64,000 bases of DNA from Jejuia algarum (GCA_947495775.1 CANMAQ010000007.1:150575-214574), one strand, 5' to 3'. Counted from the first letter of the stretch, positions 47,303-58,137 are shown. Numbers and translations: made by a program. The notes: generated by a model not told the origin, from the letters alone.

Positions 47303-50300
47303 ATGAAAAAGCTATTACTACCTTTTGTTATATTACTGTCTTTTTTAGGTTATAGTCAAACATACACCATAGAAACCTCGCTAAATGTGAGACCAGGAGG
47401 AGGATCTTGGGGTGATGGGTGTAAGAATAATATTAACGTTAGATTGTATTACAGAATTAATGGTGTAGAACGAAGTCAGGAATTGTATGGTGGAACCATA
47501 GATTTAAATGGAGTAGCTCCGTTTCGTAATAGGAAATATAGTTTTAATGTCACGGGACATAATATAGAAATAACGCGAGTGGTAACAACTGCATCTAGAA
47601 ACTGGAGGAGAGATATAGGTGGTTGTGGAGGAAGAGGTAGTTTTAATGATTCAAGACAAGAACATGCTATAAATAGGACTAGATCTACAAATGTAAGAGA
47701 TATATCACGTTGGTGGAATGCGGATTTGGGTATTGAAATTACGCCTAATATTAGTATTTCATTTCCATCGAATGAAACAACAACCATAGGTTGTGCGAGT
47801 GATGCAATTGAAATAAATAGCAGCAGTAATGGTTCTAGAGTTCCTTTTAGTAACCCTAATAGTATATATATATGGCAATACTATGATAATATTTCTACTA
47901 GAAGACAATTCAATCGAGAATATATAGATTTAACAGATGAAGTTTTAGAATATTTTAGAGAGCTTATTGTGTGTTTTGATGAACATGCGGTTATTTCTTT
48001 AAACGATTCATATATTGAAGATATGCAAAGTGATATGCGAAATGAGCTTAGAACTTTAGAATCAGAGTACAATGAATATCTTGCAGATCCATTTGGAGAT
48101 TTTTTCCCAAATTTTATACGTATAACAGAAAATTTATGGCGTTCTTATGAAGAATATTTTTTATTTATAGAAAATAATAGTGACAATTTCATTTTTTTTG
48201 ATGATTTTGACATATTCGATCCTTTTGGAGGGTCTCCATGTGAAAATCATTATTCCCTATGGCCTAGTATTAGTCTTAGAAGACTAAATTCATTTGATGA
48301 GCCTCGTATAGAAATTCTAAAAATAGGGTGGCGAACCATAGTATCTAAAACAGGGCAAAAAGATATAAATCTATCCATAAAAGATCTGTCATTATATGAT
48401 GAAATAGGAGCAGAACTTTTAAATAAACCTATACTGGTAAGAATTCGAACGTCTCATGAGAATTCTAGTAGAACTCTTACAGTCCAATACCTTCCAGAAC
48501 CACCTGCAATATCAGCAGCACCTGAAATCATACAGCCAACTTGTAGTTATAGTAATGATGCTAATTTTTCAATAGTTTTCGATAGAGCAATAAATAATAA
48601 TGAACAGTTAGATCTAACGATAGATAAATTAGTAATAGGGCAAGAAGCCTTACAGAATGAGGATACTCCTTTATATTTATTAGCTAATGATAGTTTAAGA
48701 GATGAGATAAATAATCGATACGCTATGGAGATCGCAAATGATCCAGAAATAACAATAAGAAGTGCAAATTATGATAATGCAAGCAGGCGTTACCGATGGA
48801 ATCGTGAATTAGAAGCGGGACAATATGTTATGCGTATTGCAGGATTTGAAATAGGTGATAGAGAAAGTTCAGCGCAATGTCGAGAATTTTTTTATTTTTT
48901 CGAGATAGGAGCACCAGAACAAGTGGCTTTCGCTGTGACCAAAGAAGACCAACGCTGTCCTGGGGAAAGAGATGGAAGCCTTCAAATTACAGCTTCTGGT
49001 GGGTCAGGAACTTACGAATACATTCTAAATGGCACCAATTGGAGCGGCGCTCGCCGTTTTACACGAGCACAATCACCGTTTACAATATCTAATTTGTCTC
49101 CAGGGACTTACAATATTCAGGTAAGAGATACAAATGGTTGTCTTGATAGAGAAAATTTAGACGCAGATAGTAAGGTAGAACGTTTAACAATTGTCTCAAA
49201 ACCGCAAATCACACATACTATTAATCAAAATGGTACGAATCCTATACCTGTGGGAGCTCCAGATTTAAGCGATGGAGAAATAGAGATTTCTTCTTTAGCA
49301 GGAGGAACACCTAGAGAAGACATAAATGGCGCCTATTTTAATTATACAGTACTTCTAAACGGCACGGTAGCAGGAGCAACAGGAAGAGCATATTTGAATA
49401 ACGGTTTTACAATTATTGGATTGCCTGCAGGGAATCATAGAATTCGCTATACCGATGCAAATGCGTGCTCAAGAACATTGAATTTGCCCACAATACAAGC
49501 CCCTGCACCCATTACGTATAGGTTGAATCAAACGACACCTAGTTGTGCAGAAGCTAATGATGGTGAATTACGCATTACTAATATCCAAGGCGGGTATCCG
49601 CCCTACAGTATAACTTGGAGGCGTAATAATATAATCTTACCAACAGAAGCACAAACAATAACAGGAGATAATGCCACATATGCACTACAAATAACCGATA
49701 CACGTTCTGGAGCAGCAGGACAACAAAACATAAGGTTTAATAATGTGCCGCTACCGTTAACATTTACAGAGCGTGTTGGTGAGATTAGTTGTTTTGGAGA
49801 AACAGCTGAGGTTGTGATTAATGCGGAAGGCGGCGTACCACCATATGAGTATGGTGTTACAGAAGGCAGCGGTAACACAGTATGGTACAGCTCTAATACT
49901 ATAGAAGTGCCAGCCTCATTTATAGGCTACCGTTTTCAGGTACGCCAAACGAATAATATTAATTGTAGTACAGCAGCATCTAATATTTACCGCATTTTAG
50001 AACCTGAAGAATTTTTTATAGACGATATAGCGGTAACCCATAATACTATTTTTGAAGACAATGCGGGAGCAATTCAAATAACAGTTGTAGGGCCTAATAG
50101 CTCGTATAGTGTGCGTTGGACGAAACAGGACGAACCTTCTTTTTTAGCGACAGGAACAGCGATTTCTGGTTTAACAGCAGGGTATTATATCCCTACAGTA
50201 ACAGAAAACACGGGAATTTGTGCCATACAGGGAGCGCCTATTTTTGTAGATGAACCCGATGAACTTATCGTTAATATAGATGCTCATACCAATCGTATTT

Positions 50301-53300
50301 TATGTTTGGGCGATTTGGGAGGACTAATAACAACGACTACAGGAGGATCTGAGTCTTATAGCTATTCTTGGTATACAAATGGTGTACTTATGCCAGGAGA
50401 AGAAGCACCTCAGTTAAACGATTTAAGAGAAGGGACTTACACAGTGGAAGTTAATGATGGGTATACCACAGCAACAGCTTCGGGGACTTTAGTAGAACCC
50501 GAACTGTTAAGTTTAAGTGTTACGGGTACTATGGTATCTTGTTTTAATGGACAAGACGGTACCATCGTTCTACAGCCCTTTGGCGGTACACCACCATATG
50601 AGGTGTCTATAGACGCTAAGCAAAGCTACAGCCCAGTGGCTGCGCTTAGAGCACAAACCTTAGAAGGTTTATATGCTGGTGCCTACCAGGTATGGCTTAG
50701 AGATGCTAATGGCTGTGAAATTGCTACAGCTCAAGATATTACTCTAACCCAACCTACAGAAATCATTATAGCCGAAGCAGCACTTTTAGACGTCACAACC
50801 TTAGGAGGCAATGATGGCGTATTGGACATAGAAATTTCTGGTGGAACAGGGGGATATACCATAACTTGGACGCGCGCAGAGGATTCTAATTTTAATGCAA
50901 GCACAACAGCATTAGCAAACTTATTTTATGGCGTGTATACCGTAGTGGTGGTTGATGACAATAACTGTGAAGTACAGCGCGAATTTACCATAAGAGAACC
51001 ATTGCCAATGGTCGTACAGATTAATGAAGAACAGCAGGTTTTATGCCATGCAGATGCGACAGGAGAATTAGTGGCTACAGTAACAGGAGGCTATCCTATT
51101 GAATCGGTACCTGCCGATTTTGAATATCGTTGGTACCGTGTATCTGGAGCAGATCTTATAGCGCTTAATACAGATGTGACCTTAGATCGTATTGGCGGTC
51201 TTGCAGTAGGTGTGTATCGTGTAGATGTTAATGATGTTAAAGGGGCATCGGCAACAACACAATTTGAAATTATGCAACCTGATGATCTTGTTGCTGTTTT
51301 AGAGGAAACACCAACAGATGTGTTATGTCATGGAGATGCTACAGGACGTATAGCTATAACAGTTACTGGCGGGCCAAAAGATGCTAACACAGGTCTTTAT
51401 TTGCCGTATACGTACAGTTGGACAAAAGTAGGAGATCGTACTTATGAGGCGGCCACAGAAGATGTGAATGGGCTTACGGCAGGGACATACCACGTTACAG
51501 TAACCGATGCGAATCTATGTACAGTAACGATAGAAAATATAAGTGTGATAGAACCTGAAGCGGCTTTAGAAGTAGCAAACAGCAGTGTTATACATTTAAC
51601 AGGGTTCGAAACTCAAAACGGAAGTGTTGCAGTTACAATAGCGGGAGGCGTTTTGCCCTATCGTTATAGATGGGAGAAGCTTGGAGATGCTAATTTTAGT
51701 GCAACTACTGCAGACTTGGAAGGTCTAAGCCAAGGAACTTATCAACTTACAGTAACCGATGCGCATGAGTGTAGCATTAGTTTTGAGCAAGCCGTTTTAG
51801 AACCAGAACTTTTGGTAACGGCTATTACACCGCTTAGTTTAGCAGAAGGTGTACAATGCCAAGGCGAAACAACAGTAGCCCCGTTGGTAACCACCACAAG
51901 TGGCGGTGTGTCACCTTACACTTACGCGTGGGTTTTGGATGGCACTCCCACAGAGGTGCTGTTTACAACGGCAAATAGTCCTCTGGTTGTCGCCGGCATC
52001 TATACCGTAAACGTGACCGATGCTAATGGTAATGTAGCGCAGGTTACTTATGAAGTAGAAGAACCGTCAATTTTAGAAATTAGTGCCACTCCAACACATT
52101 TACTATGCCATAACGATACCGATGGGGCTATAGATATTTCAGTAAGCGGCGGTGTACCCCCTTATCGCTACCAATGGAGTAATGGTGCGACTACCGAAGA
52201 CCTTAGAGATTTACGTGCTGGATTGTATACCGTTACAGTAACAGATGCCAATGGATGTATGCTTGAGCGTGAAGTAAATGTTGAGCAACCCAGAGCTTTA
52301 TCTGCTAGCGTGAATAGAGTATTTCCTTCGGCGGCAGGCTTAAGTGATGGTTCTATAACTCTTAATATTTTTGGCGGTACGACACCTTATAGTTACCAAT
52401 GGAGAGATAGTAGTGGTGCCATTGTAGCAAATACGCAACATATATTGAACGATACAGGCATAGAGAAATATGCTGTTACCATAACCGATGCAAATAGATG
52501 TACTTTAACAATAGATGATGTAGATCTTTTTGAACCCCCCATTTTAGAAGTCTTTATAGCAGAAATAAGTGTGGTGTCATGTTTTGGAAATACGGAAACA
52601 GGTCGTCTAACAGCGGTAGTTGAAGGCGGGATTCCTTTTAATGCCGACAAGCAGTACGATTATGCGTGGTATAATGCAGATACAGATCTATTGATAGGAC
52701 GTGATGCAGAAGTATTAGAAGCCGTAGGCGCAGGGAATTATTATGTTATTGTTACCGATGTTTTAAGAACCTCGACGACAAGTGCTGTATTTCGTTTAGA
52801 AGAACCAGAACTTTTAGAAGTGGTTATTGAAGCCGATTTTATAAACTGTGGGGATGAAAACGATTGGACTTTAGATGCTAGAGTACAAGGCGGAACAGCA
52901 CCCTACCAATACCTTTGGAATACAGGAGTGACTACAGATCATATAGCAGGTGTTGTAGCAGGTACTTATCGCATAGAAATTTTAGACCAACGGGGATGTA
53001 CCGCTTTTGCCGAAATAACCAATATACCACCACCAAGTTTAACATTAGAACCTACTCTTACAGACCCCGTATGTTATGGAGGATGCGATGGCAGTATTCT
53101 TTTAGAAGTCGCTGGAGGTTCACCACCTTATACCTATACGTGGAATAACGCTACAGGTGCTAAAGATCTAACAAATGCTTGCGCAGGGGTGTACACTGTT
53201 AGAGTAACCGATAGTAAGGGCTGTTTTATTGAAGACACACAAACCCTTACAAATCCAGAACAACGTGTTATAGATTTAGGAGAAGATATTACGTTGTGTC

Positions 53301-54043
53301 AAGACCAGACCATCGTTATAGATGCAACAGTTAATGAGGCCGATGTAAGCTATAAGTGGACGGCAGATAATGGGTTTACAGCAACAACAGCCCGTGTAGA
53401 ATTAAGTGCTACAGGTACTTATACAGTTCATGTTACAGATGCTAAAGGCTGTGTCGCTACAGATACTATTGTTGTAGAAGCGACGACTCAAGTCATTTAT
53501 ACCGATTTTATAGGTAGTTCTCAAGTATTTGTAGATGAGAAATTCCTTTTATTCGATATTAGTGACCCTATACCAAGTGCTTTGGCATGGGTGTTCCCAA
53601 AAACAGCAAATATACATTACCAAGATGCCGATTATGCAGAGGTTTCTTTTGATACAGCAGGCATATACGAAGTAAGTATGAATGCCAGCTTTGGATTGTG
53701 TTTGGAAAACCGAACTAAAACTATAGTCGTAGTAGAACGCGAGTTCAACACGGCAATAGACGATACGCCAACCTTAGACCTTTCTAAACGCATCACATTA
53801 AAAACGTACCCTAACCCTGCTACAAATGGCCGTTTTACCTTAGAAGTAGATATGCCAAAACCCGAAGCCATAAGTGTAAAGATATATGGCGTAGGTTCCA
53901 ATGTTGCCATAGATGTAAAGACAGGAGAAGGTAAAGCGGCTTATGAATTTGAATATAACCTGAGCCAGTTACCAACGGGACTTTATTTTATTTTGTTTGA
54001 AACCGCGTCAGGAGATCAGGTGCATAAATTAATTATTGAATAA
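47303..54043 (+). CDS. SprB-repeat giant surface adhesin with T9SS sorting domain
   Basis: 2246 aa from the ATG at 47303, which follows AAGAAGAAA and yields the signal peptide MKKLLLPFVILLSFLGYSQ; a TTG at 47276 is upstream but unlikely. An N-terminal region of about 530 residues is unknown. From about 551 to 1980 there are some 17 SprB-type repeats, each about 80-95 residues, many opening with a Cys and containing SGGxPPYxYxW. A PKD/Ig-like domain follows, then a T9SS type A sorting domain at about 2160-2246 (LKTYPNPATNGRFTLEV and ending HKLIIE). SprB of Flavobacterium is a gliding adhesin moved along the cell surface. The T9SS presumably exports this one; it is the only island protein with such a domain. 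Confidence 0.94.
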   Translation: MKKLLLPFVILLSFLGYSQTYTIETSLNVRPGGGSWGDGCKNNINVRLYYRINGVERSQELYGGTIDLNGVAPFRNRKYSFNVTGHNIEITRVVTTASRNWRRDIGGCGGRGSFNDSRQEHAINRTRSTNVRDISRWWNADLGIEITPNISISFPSNETTTIGCASDAIEINSSSNGSRVPFSNPNSIYIWQYYDNISTRRQFNREYIDLTDEVLEYFRELIVCFDEHAVISLNDSYIEDMQSDMRNELRTLESEYNEYLADPFGDFFPNFIRITENLWRSYEEYFLFIENNSDNFIFFDDFDIFDPFGGSPCENHYSLWPSISLRRLNSFDEPRIEILKIGWRTIVSKTGQKDINLSIKDLSLYDEIGAELLNKPILVRIRTSHENSSRTLTVQYLPEPPAISAAPEIIQPTCSYSNDANFSIVFDRAINNNEQLDLTIDKLVIGQEALQNEDTPLYLLANDSLRDEINNRYAMEIANDPEITIRSANYDNASRRYRWNRELEAGQYVMRIAGFEIGDRESSAQCREFFYFFEIGAPEQVAFAVTKEDQRCPGERDGSLQITASGGSGTYEYILNGTNWSGARRFTRAQSPFTISNLSPGTYNIQVRDTNGCLDRENLDADSKVERLTIVSKPQITHTINQNGTNPIPVGAPDLSDGEIEISSLAGGTPREDINGAYFNYTVLLNGTVAGATGRAYLNNGFTIIGLPAGNHRIRYTDANACSRTLNLPTIQAPAPITYRLNQTTPSCAEANDGELRITNIQGGYPPYSITWRRNNIILPTEAQTITGDNATYALQITDTRSGAAGQQNIRFNNVPLPLTFTERVGEISCFGETAEVVINAEGGVPPYEYGVTEGSGNTVWYSSNTIEVPASFIGYRFQVRQTNNINCSTAASNIYRILEPEEFFIDDIAVTHNTIFEDNAGAIQITVVGPNSSYSVRWTKQDEPSFLATGTAISGLTAGYYIPTVTENTGICAIQGAPIFVDEPDELIVNIDAHTNRILCLGDLGGLITTTTGGSESYSYSWYTNGVLMPGEEAPQLNDLREGTYTVEVNDGYTTATASGTLVEPELLSLSVTGTMVSCFNGQDGTIVLQPFGGTPPYEVSIDAKQSYSPVAALRAQTLEGLYAGAYQVWLRDANGCEIATAQDITLTQPTEIIIAEAALLDVTTLGGNDGVLDIEISGGTGGYTITWTRAEDSNFNASTTALANLFYGVYTVVVVDDNNCEVQREFTIREPLPMVVQINEEQQVLCHADATGELVATVTGGYPIESVPADFEYRWYRVSGADLIALNTDVTLDRIGGLAVGVYRVDVNDVKGASATTQFEIMQPDDLVAVLEETPTDVLCHGDATGRIAITVTGGPKDANTGLYLPYTYSWTKVGDRTYEAATEDVNGLTAGTYHVTVTDANLCTVTIENISVIEPEAALEVANSSVIHLTGFETQNGSVAVTIAGGVLPYRYRWEKLGDANFSATTADLEGLSQGTYQLTVTDAHECSISFEQAVLEPELLVTAITPLSLAEGVQCQGETTVAPLVTTTSGGVSPYTYAWVLDGTPTEVLFTTANSPLVVAGIYTVNVTDANGNVAQVTYEVEEPSILEISATPTHLLCHNDTDGAIDISVSGGVPPYRYQWSNGATTEDLRDLRAGLYTVTVTDANGCMLEREVNVEQPRALSASVNRVFPSAAGLSDGSITLNIFGGTTPYSYQWRDSSGAIVANTQHILNDTGIEKYAVTITDANRCTLTIDDVDLFEPPILEVFIAEISVVSCFGNTETGRLTAVVEGGIPFNADKQYDYAWYNADTDLLIGRDAEVLEAVGAGNYYVIVTDVLRTSTTSAVFRLEEPELLEVVIEADFINCGDENDWTLDARVQGGTAPYQYLWNTGVTTDHIAGVVAGTYRIEILDQRGCTAFAEITNIPPPSLTLEPTLTDPVCYGGCDGSILLEVAGGSPPYTYTWNNATGAKDLTNACAGVYTVRVTDSKGCFIEDTQTLTNPEQRVIDLGEDITLCQDQTIVIDATVNEADVSYKWTADNGFTATTARVELSATGTYTVHVTDAKGCVATDTIVVEATTQVIYTDFIGSSQVFVDEKFLLFDISDPIPSALAWVFPKTANIHYQDADYAEVSFDTAGIYEVSMNASFGLCLENRTKTIVVVEREFNTAIDDTPTLDLSKRITLKTYPNPATNGRFTLEVDMPKPEAISVKIYGVGSNVAIDVKTGEGKAAYEFEYNLSQLPTGLYFILFETASGDQVHKLIIE
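48955..53250 (+). repeat. SprB repeat array (about 17 protein repeats)
   Basis: Openings seen at about 48955, 49210, 49545, 49785, 50040, 50300, 50535, 50800, 51040, 51320, 51610, 51850, 52100, 52340, 52570, 52845 and 53070. Typical units carry a Cys, a short polar turn, then GG and PY/W, ending in LxAGxYxVxVTDxxGC. The repeats are diverged at DNA level, so they are old. Confidence 0.8.
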
Positions 54044-54103
54044 GAACAGCAGCCCCAAATTACATTGCAAAAAACAATTCATGTTAATAAAGCACCTCTT
54101 ATA

Positions 54104-56545
54104 ATGTACCGTTTACAACTTAAATTAAGCGTGTTTATGCTATTATGTGGCCTATTTACACACAGTCAGGATTTAGGACAAATTGGTAAAGCCAAGTTGT
54201 TCAAAACAACTGGTGGTATTGCTGCAAATGTGGTAGGGTATGAGGGGGCCGCAAATAGAGCGCCATTCACCTATTTTTTAACAGGTACTATTAATATCAA
54301 TGTTAGTGGCGTATTTAATGTACCCCTGTCTTTTTCATACAGTAATTTGAAATTTACAAGCAGTAATCCGTTTTCGTTTAACCGGTTAAGTATTCACCCC
54401 TCTTACAAATGGGTAACTACGCATATTGGAGATGTGAGCATGACATTTTCGCCCTATACACTAAATGGGCACCAATTTACAGGGTTTGGAGCAGACCTTA
54501 CCCCAGAAGGGCCTTTGCAATTTAGTGTCATGTATGGACGCTTGTTAGAGGCCTCAGAATTTAATACAGAAGATGCCCAGTCTGAACCTGCATTTAAACG
54601 TATAGGTTATGGCTTTAAAACCCATTATAAAAAAGAGAACTATGGCGTTGGTGTTGTTCTTTTTAAAGCTAAGGACGATGAGAATTCTATTGAAAATCCC
54701 GTGCCTTTAGAATTAGAAGTACAGCCCCAAGAAAATATTGTAGCAAGCTTAGAAGCTAATGTGCAACCCCTATCTAAATTAAATTTTGCCCTAGTATATG
54801 CCTCATCTGTAATTACAGAAGATCTTAATACAGAAGGCGCGGCAACATCTTCAGTATTAGGGGGTTTAATAGACGCTAATGCGAGTACCAATACCTACAA
54901 AGCTTATAACGCCACTGTAAGTTATCAAATAGGACAGGGTACAGTGGGGGCAGGTTACGAGTATATAGATCCTCAATACCGCACCTTTGGCGCGTATTTT
55001 TTTAATAACGATTTAGAGCATGTAACGGTTAATGCTACACAAGCTATATTTAATAATAAAGTGACTGTTGCCGTTAATGGAGGTATACAGAGGGACGATT
55101 TAGACAATACCAAAAGCTCGCAATTACAACGTGTGGTTAGTGCAGTAAATATTGGGTATACGCCAAATGAAAAACTAAATATAGCGACCAGTTATTCCAG
55201 TTTCCAGTCGTTTACTAATATAAAGAATCAGTTTGAGCGTATTAATGAAGTGAATTTACAAGCCTCTGCTGTAGATACTTTAGATTTTCAACAGATCTCC
55301 CAAAATGCGACATTAAACACAAATTATACATTTAAAGCGACAGAGACCAAAACACAAAACCTTAATTTAGACGTCTCGTATCAAGAAGCCGTAAGTCGTC
55401 AGGGAGGTACCACTACAGCCAATGGCGATTCTAAATTTTACAATGCGAGTACAAGTTACGCCTTAGGATACCCTGCGCATCATTTTAGTATATCGGCAGC
55501 ATTTAATGCAACATATAACACTATTGCTGCCGATGAAAGTATAATCTTTGGGCCGTCCTTAGCCATAAGTAAACAATTTTTAGAAAAGAAGTTGCGTACC
55601 ACAAGTGCCTTAAGTTACAATCAAAGTCAAACAAATGGCAGTACAGAAGCAGAGGTTACTAACCTTCGTTTAAACGGTGCCTATACCTTAAAAGAAAAAC
55701 ATAATTTAACCTTAAGTGTATTGACTCAATTAAGAACAGCAAACGAAACCAGTCAAGACTTTACAGTAACGTTTGGGTATAACTATACCTTTGATAACTT
55801 AACGCCTGGGCCACGCCAACCCAAACGTAAAAAGACCTCTAGTTTGAACGATGCTCCTGTACAATTTACCTATAGAGATTCGGTATATGGAAAAACACAA
55901 GGGGAGATCTATAGAAAATTAGTACAGCTGCAAACGAATTCGCATTTTGCATTTATTCCTAAACAAAAGAAGGAACAGTTAACAGCGCAACGAGAGGCCT
56001 TGGCAACGCTTAATCACGCAGAAGAATTTAAACTAAAAGCCATTGCCTTTTTGGATGATTTATACAGCTACGAAGATTTTGTGGCAGGATATGATGCACG
56101 CGTGTTTAACATACTTACAGAATTAAGTAAAGACATGAAGCGTTTGGATTATACGTTCGAAAAATCATATGTGAGAGCAGCGCAGGCCTTGGAAAATCAC
56201 GGTTTGCATAAACGCACAGTAGCAGAACGTGCTACAGCTGCCCCAGCGTTACAAAACGCGTATAATGCACGTTTAAAACATAAAAAAGAAGCACAAGCAC
56301 GATTGGTTGCCCACCGCTGGATGTTACCTCTTATTGAAGGATATACAAACTTAGCACATGTAAGGCAGCCTGATGCCTATTTAAAAGCAGTGATGACTGC
56401 CGAAAAAGAGGTGATGTATGAAATGAAAGAAAATGGAAAAACAAAACAAGAGATCGAATTGTATCTTATTAGTAAAATGATAGCTTATTATTGCAAGGTG
56501 TCTGTAGAACATACAGACCCCGAAGATTTTGAGTTGAAGTATTAA
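54104..56545 (+). CDS. Putative outer-membrane beta-barrel protein with helical C-terminal domain
   Basis: 813 aa from the ATG at 54104 (MYRLQLKLSVFMLLCGLF), the only start that gives a clean signal peptide; the longer reading begins with a TTG at 54065. Residues up to about 570 are alternating short strands with many Tyr and Thr, typical of barrels (SYSNLKFTSSNPFSFNRLS). From about 575 the chain changes to charged helices rich in Lys, Glu and Ala (KKEQLTAQREALATLNHAEE), ending in a His/Asp-rich tail. I do not recognise a family. A role as outer-membrane anchor or channel for the neighbours is inferred from position. Confidence 0.78.
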   Translation: MYRLQLKLSVFMLLCGLFTHSQDLGQIGKAKLFKTTGGIAANVVGYEGAANRAPFTYFLTGTININVSGVFNVPLSFSYSNLKFTSSNPFSFNRLSIHPSYKWVTTHIGDVSMTFSPYTLNGHQFTGFGADLTPEGPLQFSVMYGRLLEASEFNTEDAQSEPAFKRIGYGFKTHYKKENYGVGVVLFKAKDDENSIENPVPLELEVQPQENIVASLEANVQPLSKLNFALVYASSVITEDLNTEGAATSSVLGGLIDANASTNTYKAYNATVSYQIGQGTVGAGYEYIDPQYRTFGAYFFNNDLEHVTVNATQAIFNNKVTVAVNGGIQRDDLDNTKSSQLQRVVSAVNIGYTPNEKLNIATSYSSFQSFTNIKNQFERINEVNLQASAVDTLDFQQISQNATLNTNYTFKATETKTQNLNLDVSYQEAVSRQGGTTTANGDSKFYNASTSYALGYPAHHFSISAAFNATYNTIAADESIIFGPSLAISKQFLEKKLRTTSALSYNQSQTNGSTEAEVTNLRLNGAYTLKEKHNLTLSVLTQLRTANETSQDFTVTFGYNYTFDNLTPGPRQPKRKKTSSLNDAPVQFTYRDSVYGKTQGEIYRKLVQLQTNSHFAFIPKQKKEQLTAQREALATLNHAEEFKLKAIAFLDDLYSYEDFVAGYDARVFNILTELSKDMKRLDYTFEKSYVRAAQALENHGLHKRTVAERATAAPALQNAYNARLKHKKEAQARLVAHRWMLPLIEGYTNLAHVRQPDAYLKAVMTAEKEVMYEMKENGKTKQEIELYLISKMIAYYCKVSVEHTDPEDFELKY

Positions 56546-56566
56546 ACAGTAAAAGTAGAGATAAAT

Positions 56567-58084
56567 ATGAGGTTAAATCATGTATTTGTAGCGTTAGTAG
56601 CGCTTGTATTGATGAGTAATTGTAGCAGTAACGATCGTGAAGAAGCGTTTAACCGCCCTAAAATACGTCTTATGAATGGTGTGAATCCAGATGTAGCGCC
56701 TTTAGACGTCGAGATTTTTAATGGGGAAGAATTACGTTTCCGGATAGAGAATGTCTCTAATGTTTTTCAAATAGAAATTCGAAACAATACAAATGCTAAC
56801 GTTGTTGTAACCCCACTTATAGAGAATAGTGATACAGGCTCTTTTCTCATAGCATCTTTAGTGGGACAGGATCAAACGACGGCTTTCGATGTTTTTGCTG
56901 GAGATCAAAATTTAGGACGCATAGCTTTAGCGTTAAAAGTGCCTTTTAAGTTGCTTGTAGAAGGTAACGAAGTCGATGGTGTTTTTAATGTGGCACCAAA
57001 TGGCAGCCTACCAAAGCAATTAAAAATTCTAACCAATACCAATCAAGAAATAGCCAATTTTAATTACCGTAATGTTTCCATCTTAGAAGGTTTTGAAAGC
57101 TCATTTGATTTTGAAATAAATTCTGGAGACGATTTTTATTTTTTCCCTAACGTTACGCAAGCGGTCACACAAAAGCAACATTTAGGACTGTATTATTTTT
57201 CGGAAGCTTTAGGAAGACGTGTGCTTGTAAAACCCATAGCTATAGCAGCAGCAGATAGAGCGGGTTGTACACGTATAGAAAATAGAGCCAATTTTGGATT
57301 TACAAGCAGCACTGAAAAGTTTATTGTTGTACAAAACCAAATATTAGGAATAGAATTAGAATCTCAATTTAGAGGTGATATCTCTTTTTTCTATACGGAA
57401 AATAATTTGGTATGCCTTAAAAATGAAAGCAGCAGTAATGAGAAGTATATGGAGTATATCTACGAAAATGGACAACTTAAAACAACTAAAAAGTATGCCA
57501 GAGAAAACACCCTTACCGATGAGGTAGACCATACGTATAACGCTGCTGGTGATAAACTACAAGAAGTCTTAAAAACCAAACCTCGCACGAGAGATGAATT
57601 TGTATTTATTACCGAATACAACTATTCAGACTATAAAAATGGTGTTCCAGAGTTAACAACGAAAAGGCTTTTAAATACAACACGACCAGGCGCTGGTATT
57701 GAAGGTGAATACACCTATAAGACGATTTACGACACACAAGGCAGAAGACTAAGAGACTCTATTTCTATTAGAGGTGCAGCTTATGTTTTAGATGCAAGCT
57801 ATAGTTATTACGATAATGAAACCATTGTTCTGCCTTATGAAGCGCTAGAAGGCAAAACCTTTAAAGCATTTCCTGTGGTGAAAACGTATACAAAATACAA
57901 GCAAGAAAATGACGCAACGGTAGTAGACGAGGCAAAAACCCTATCTAGAAGCAAAAACAGTGCGGGAGAAGTTATAAAAGGTTATGCGTTAAAGCGGCCA
58001 GGAATAACCGAACCACGCGATGCAGCGATTGTTAGACTTGTCGAATTCGAAAATATAACGACATCGTGTAGAACCCTAAATTAA
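56567..58084 (+). CDS. Lipoprotein with Rhs/YD-like repeats
   Basis: 505 aa. Lipobox LMSNC gives acylated Cys19. Residues of about 30-285 are beta-rich and unknown. From about 295 to 420 there are degenerate YD-type repeats: YIYENGQLKTTKKY, HTYNAAGDKLQEV, TIYDTQGRRLRDS and YSYYDNE. YD repeats form the shells of Rhs toxins, so an Rhs-like element beside the toxin gene is notable. It lies 21 bases after the barrel gene and is the last gene of that transcript, ending at a hairpin. Confidence 0.8.
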   Translation: MRLNHVFVALVALVLMSNCSSNDREEAFNRPKIRLMNGVNPDVAPLDVEIFNGEELRFRIENVSNVFQIEIRNNTNANVVVTPLIENSDTGSFLIASLVGQDQTTAFDVFAGDQNLGRIALALKVPFKLLVEGNEVDGVFNVAPNGSLPKQLKILTNTNQEIANFNYRNVSILEGFESSFDFEINSGDDFYFFPNVTQAVTQKQHLGLYYFSEALGRRVLVKPIAIAAADRAGCTRIENRANFGFTSSTEKFIVVQNQILGIELESQFRGDISFFYTENNLVCLKNESSSNEKYMEYIYENGQLKTTKKYARENTLTDEVDHTYNAAGDKLQEVLKTKPRTRDEFVFITEYNYSDYKNGVPELTTKRLLNTTRPGAGIEGEYTYKTIYDTQGRRLRDSISIRGAAYVLDASYSYYDNETIVLPYEALEGKTFKAFPVVKTYTKYKQENDATVVDEAKTLSRSKNSAGEVIKGYALKRPGITEPRDAAIVRLVEFENITTSCRTLN

Positions 58085-58097
58085 GAATGTACCCTTA

Positions 58098-58137
58098 AAA
58101 CCGTGTAATGCCATAAGACAATGCAATTACACGGTTT
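58098..58137 (+). terminator. Strong hairpin at the end of the lipoprotein gene
   Basis: AAACCGTGTAAT and ATTACACGGTTT form a perfect 12-bp stem with a 16-base loop, 14 bases past the stop codon. There is no T-run directly after it, so termination efficiency is uncertain. Confidence 0.65.

Noticed and set aside
54065..54103. TTG start for the barrel-like protein
   Set aside because: It adds thirteen residues before the signal peptide; the ATG at 54104 is better.
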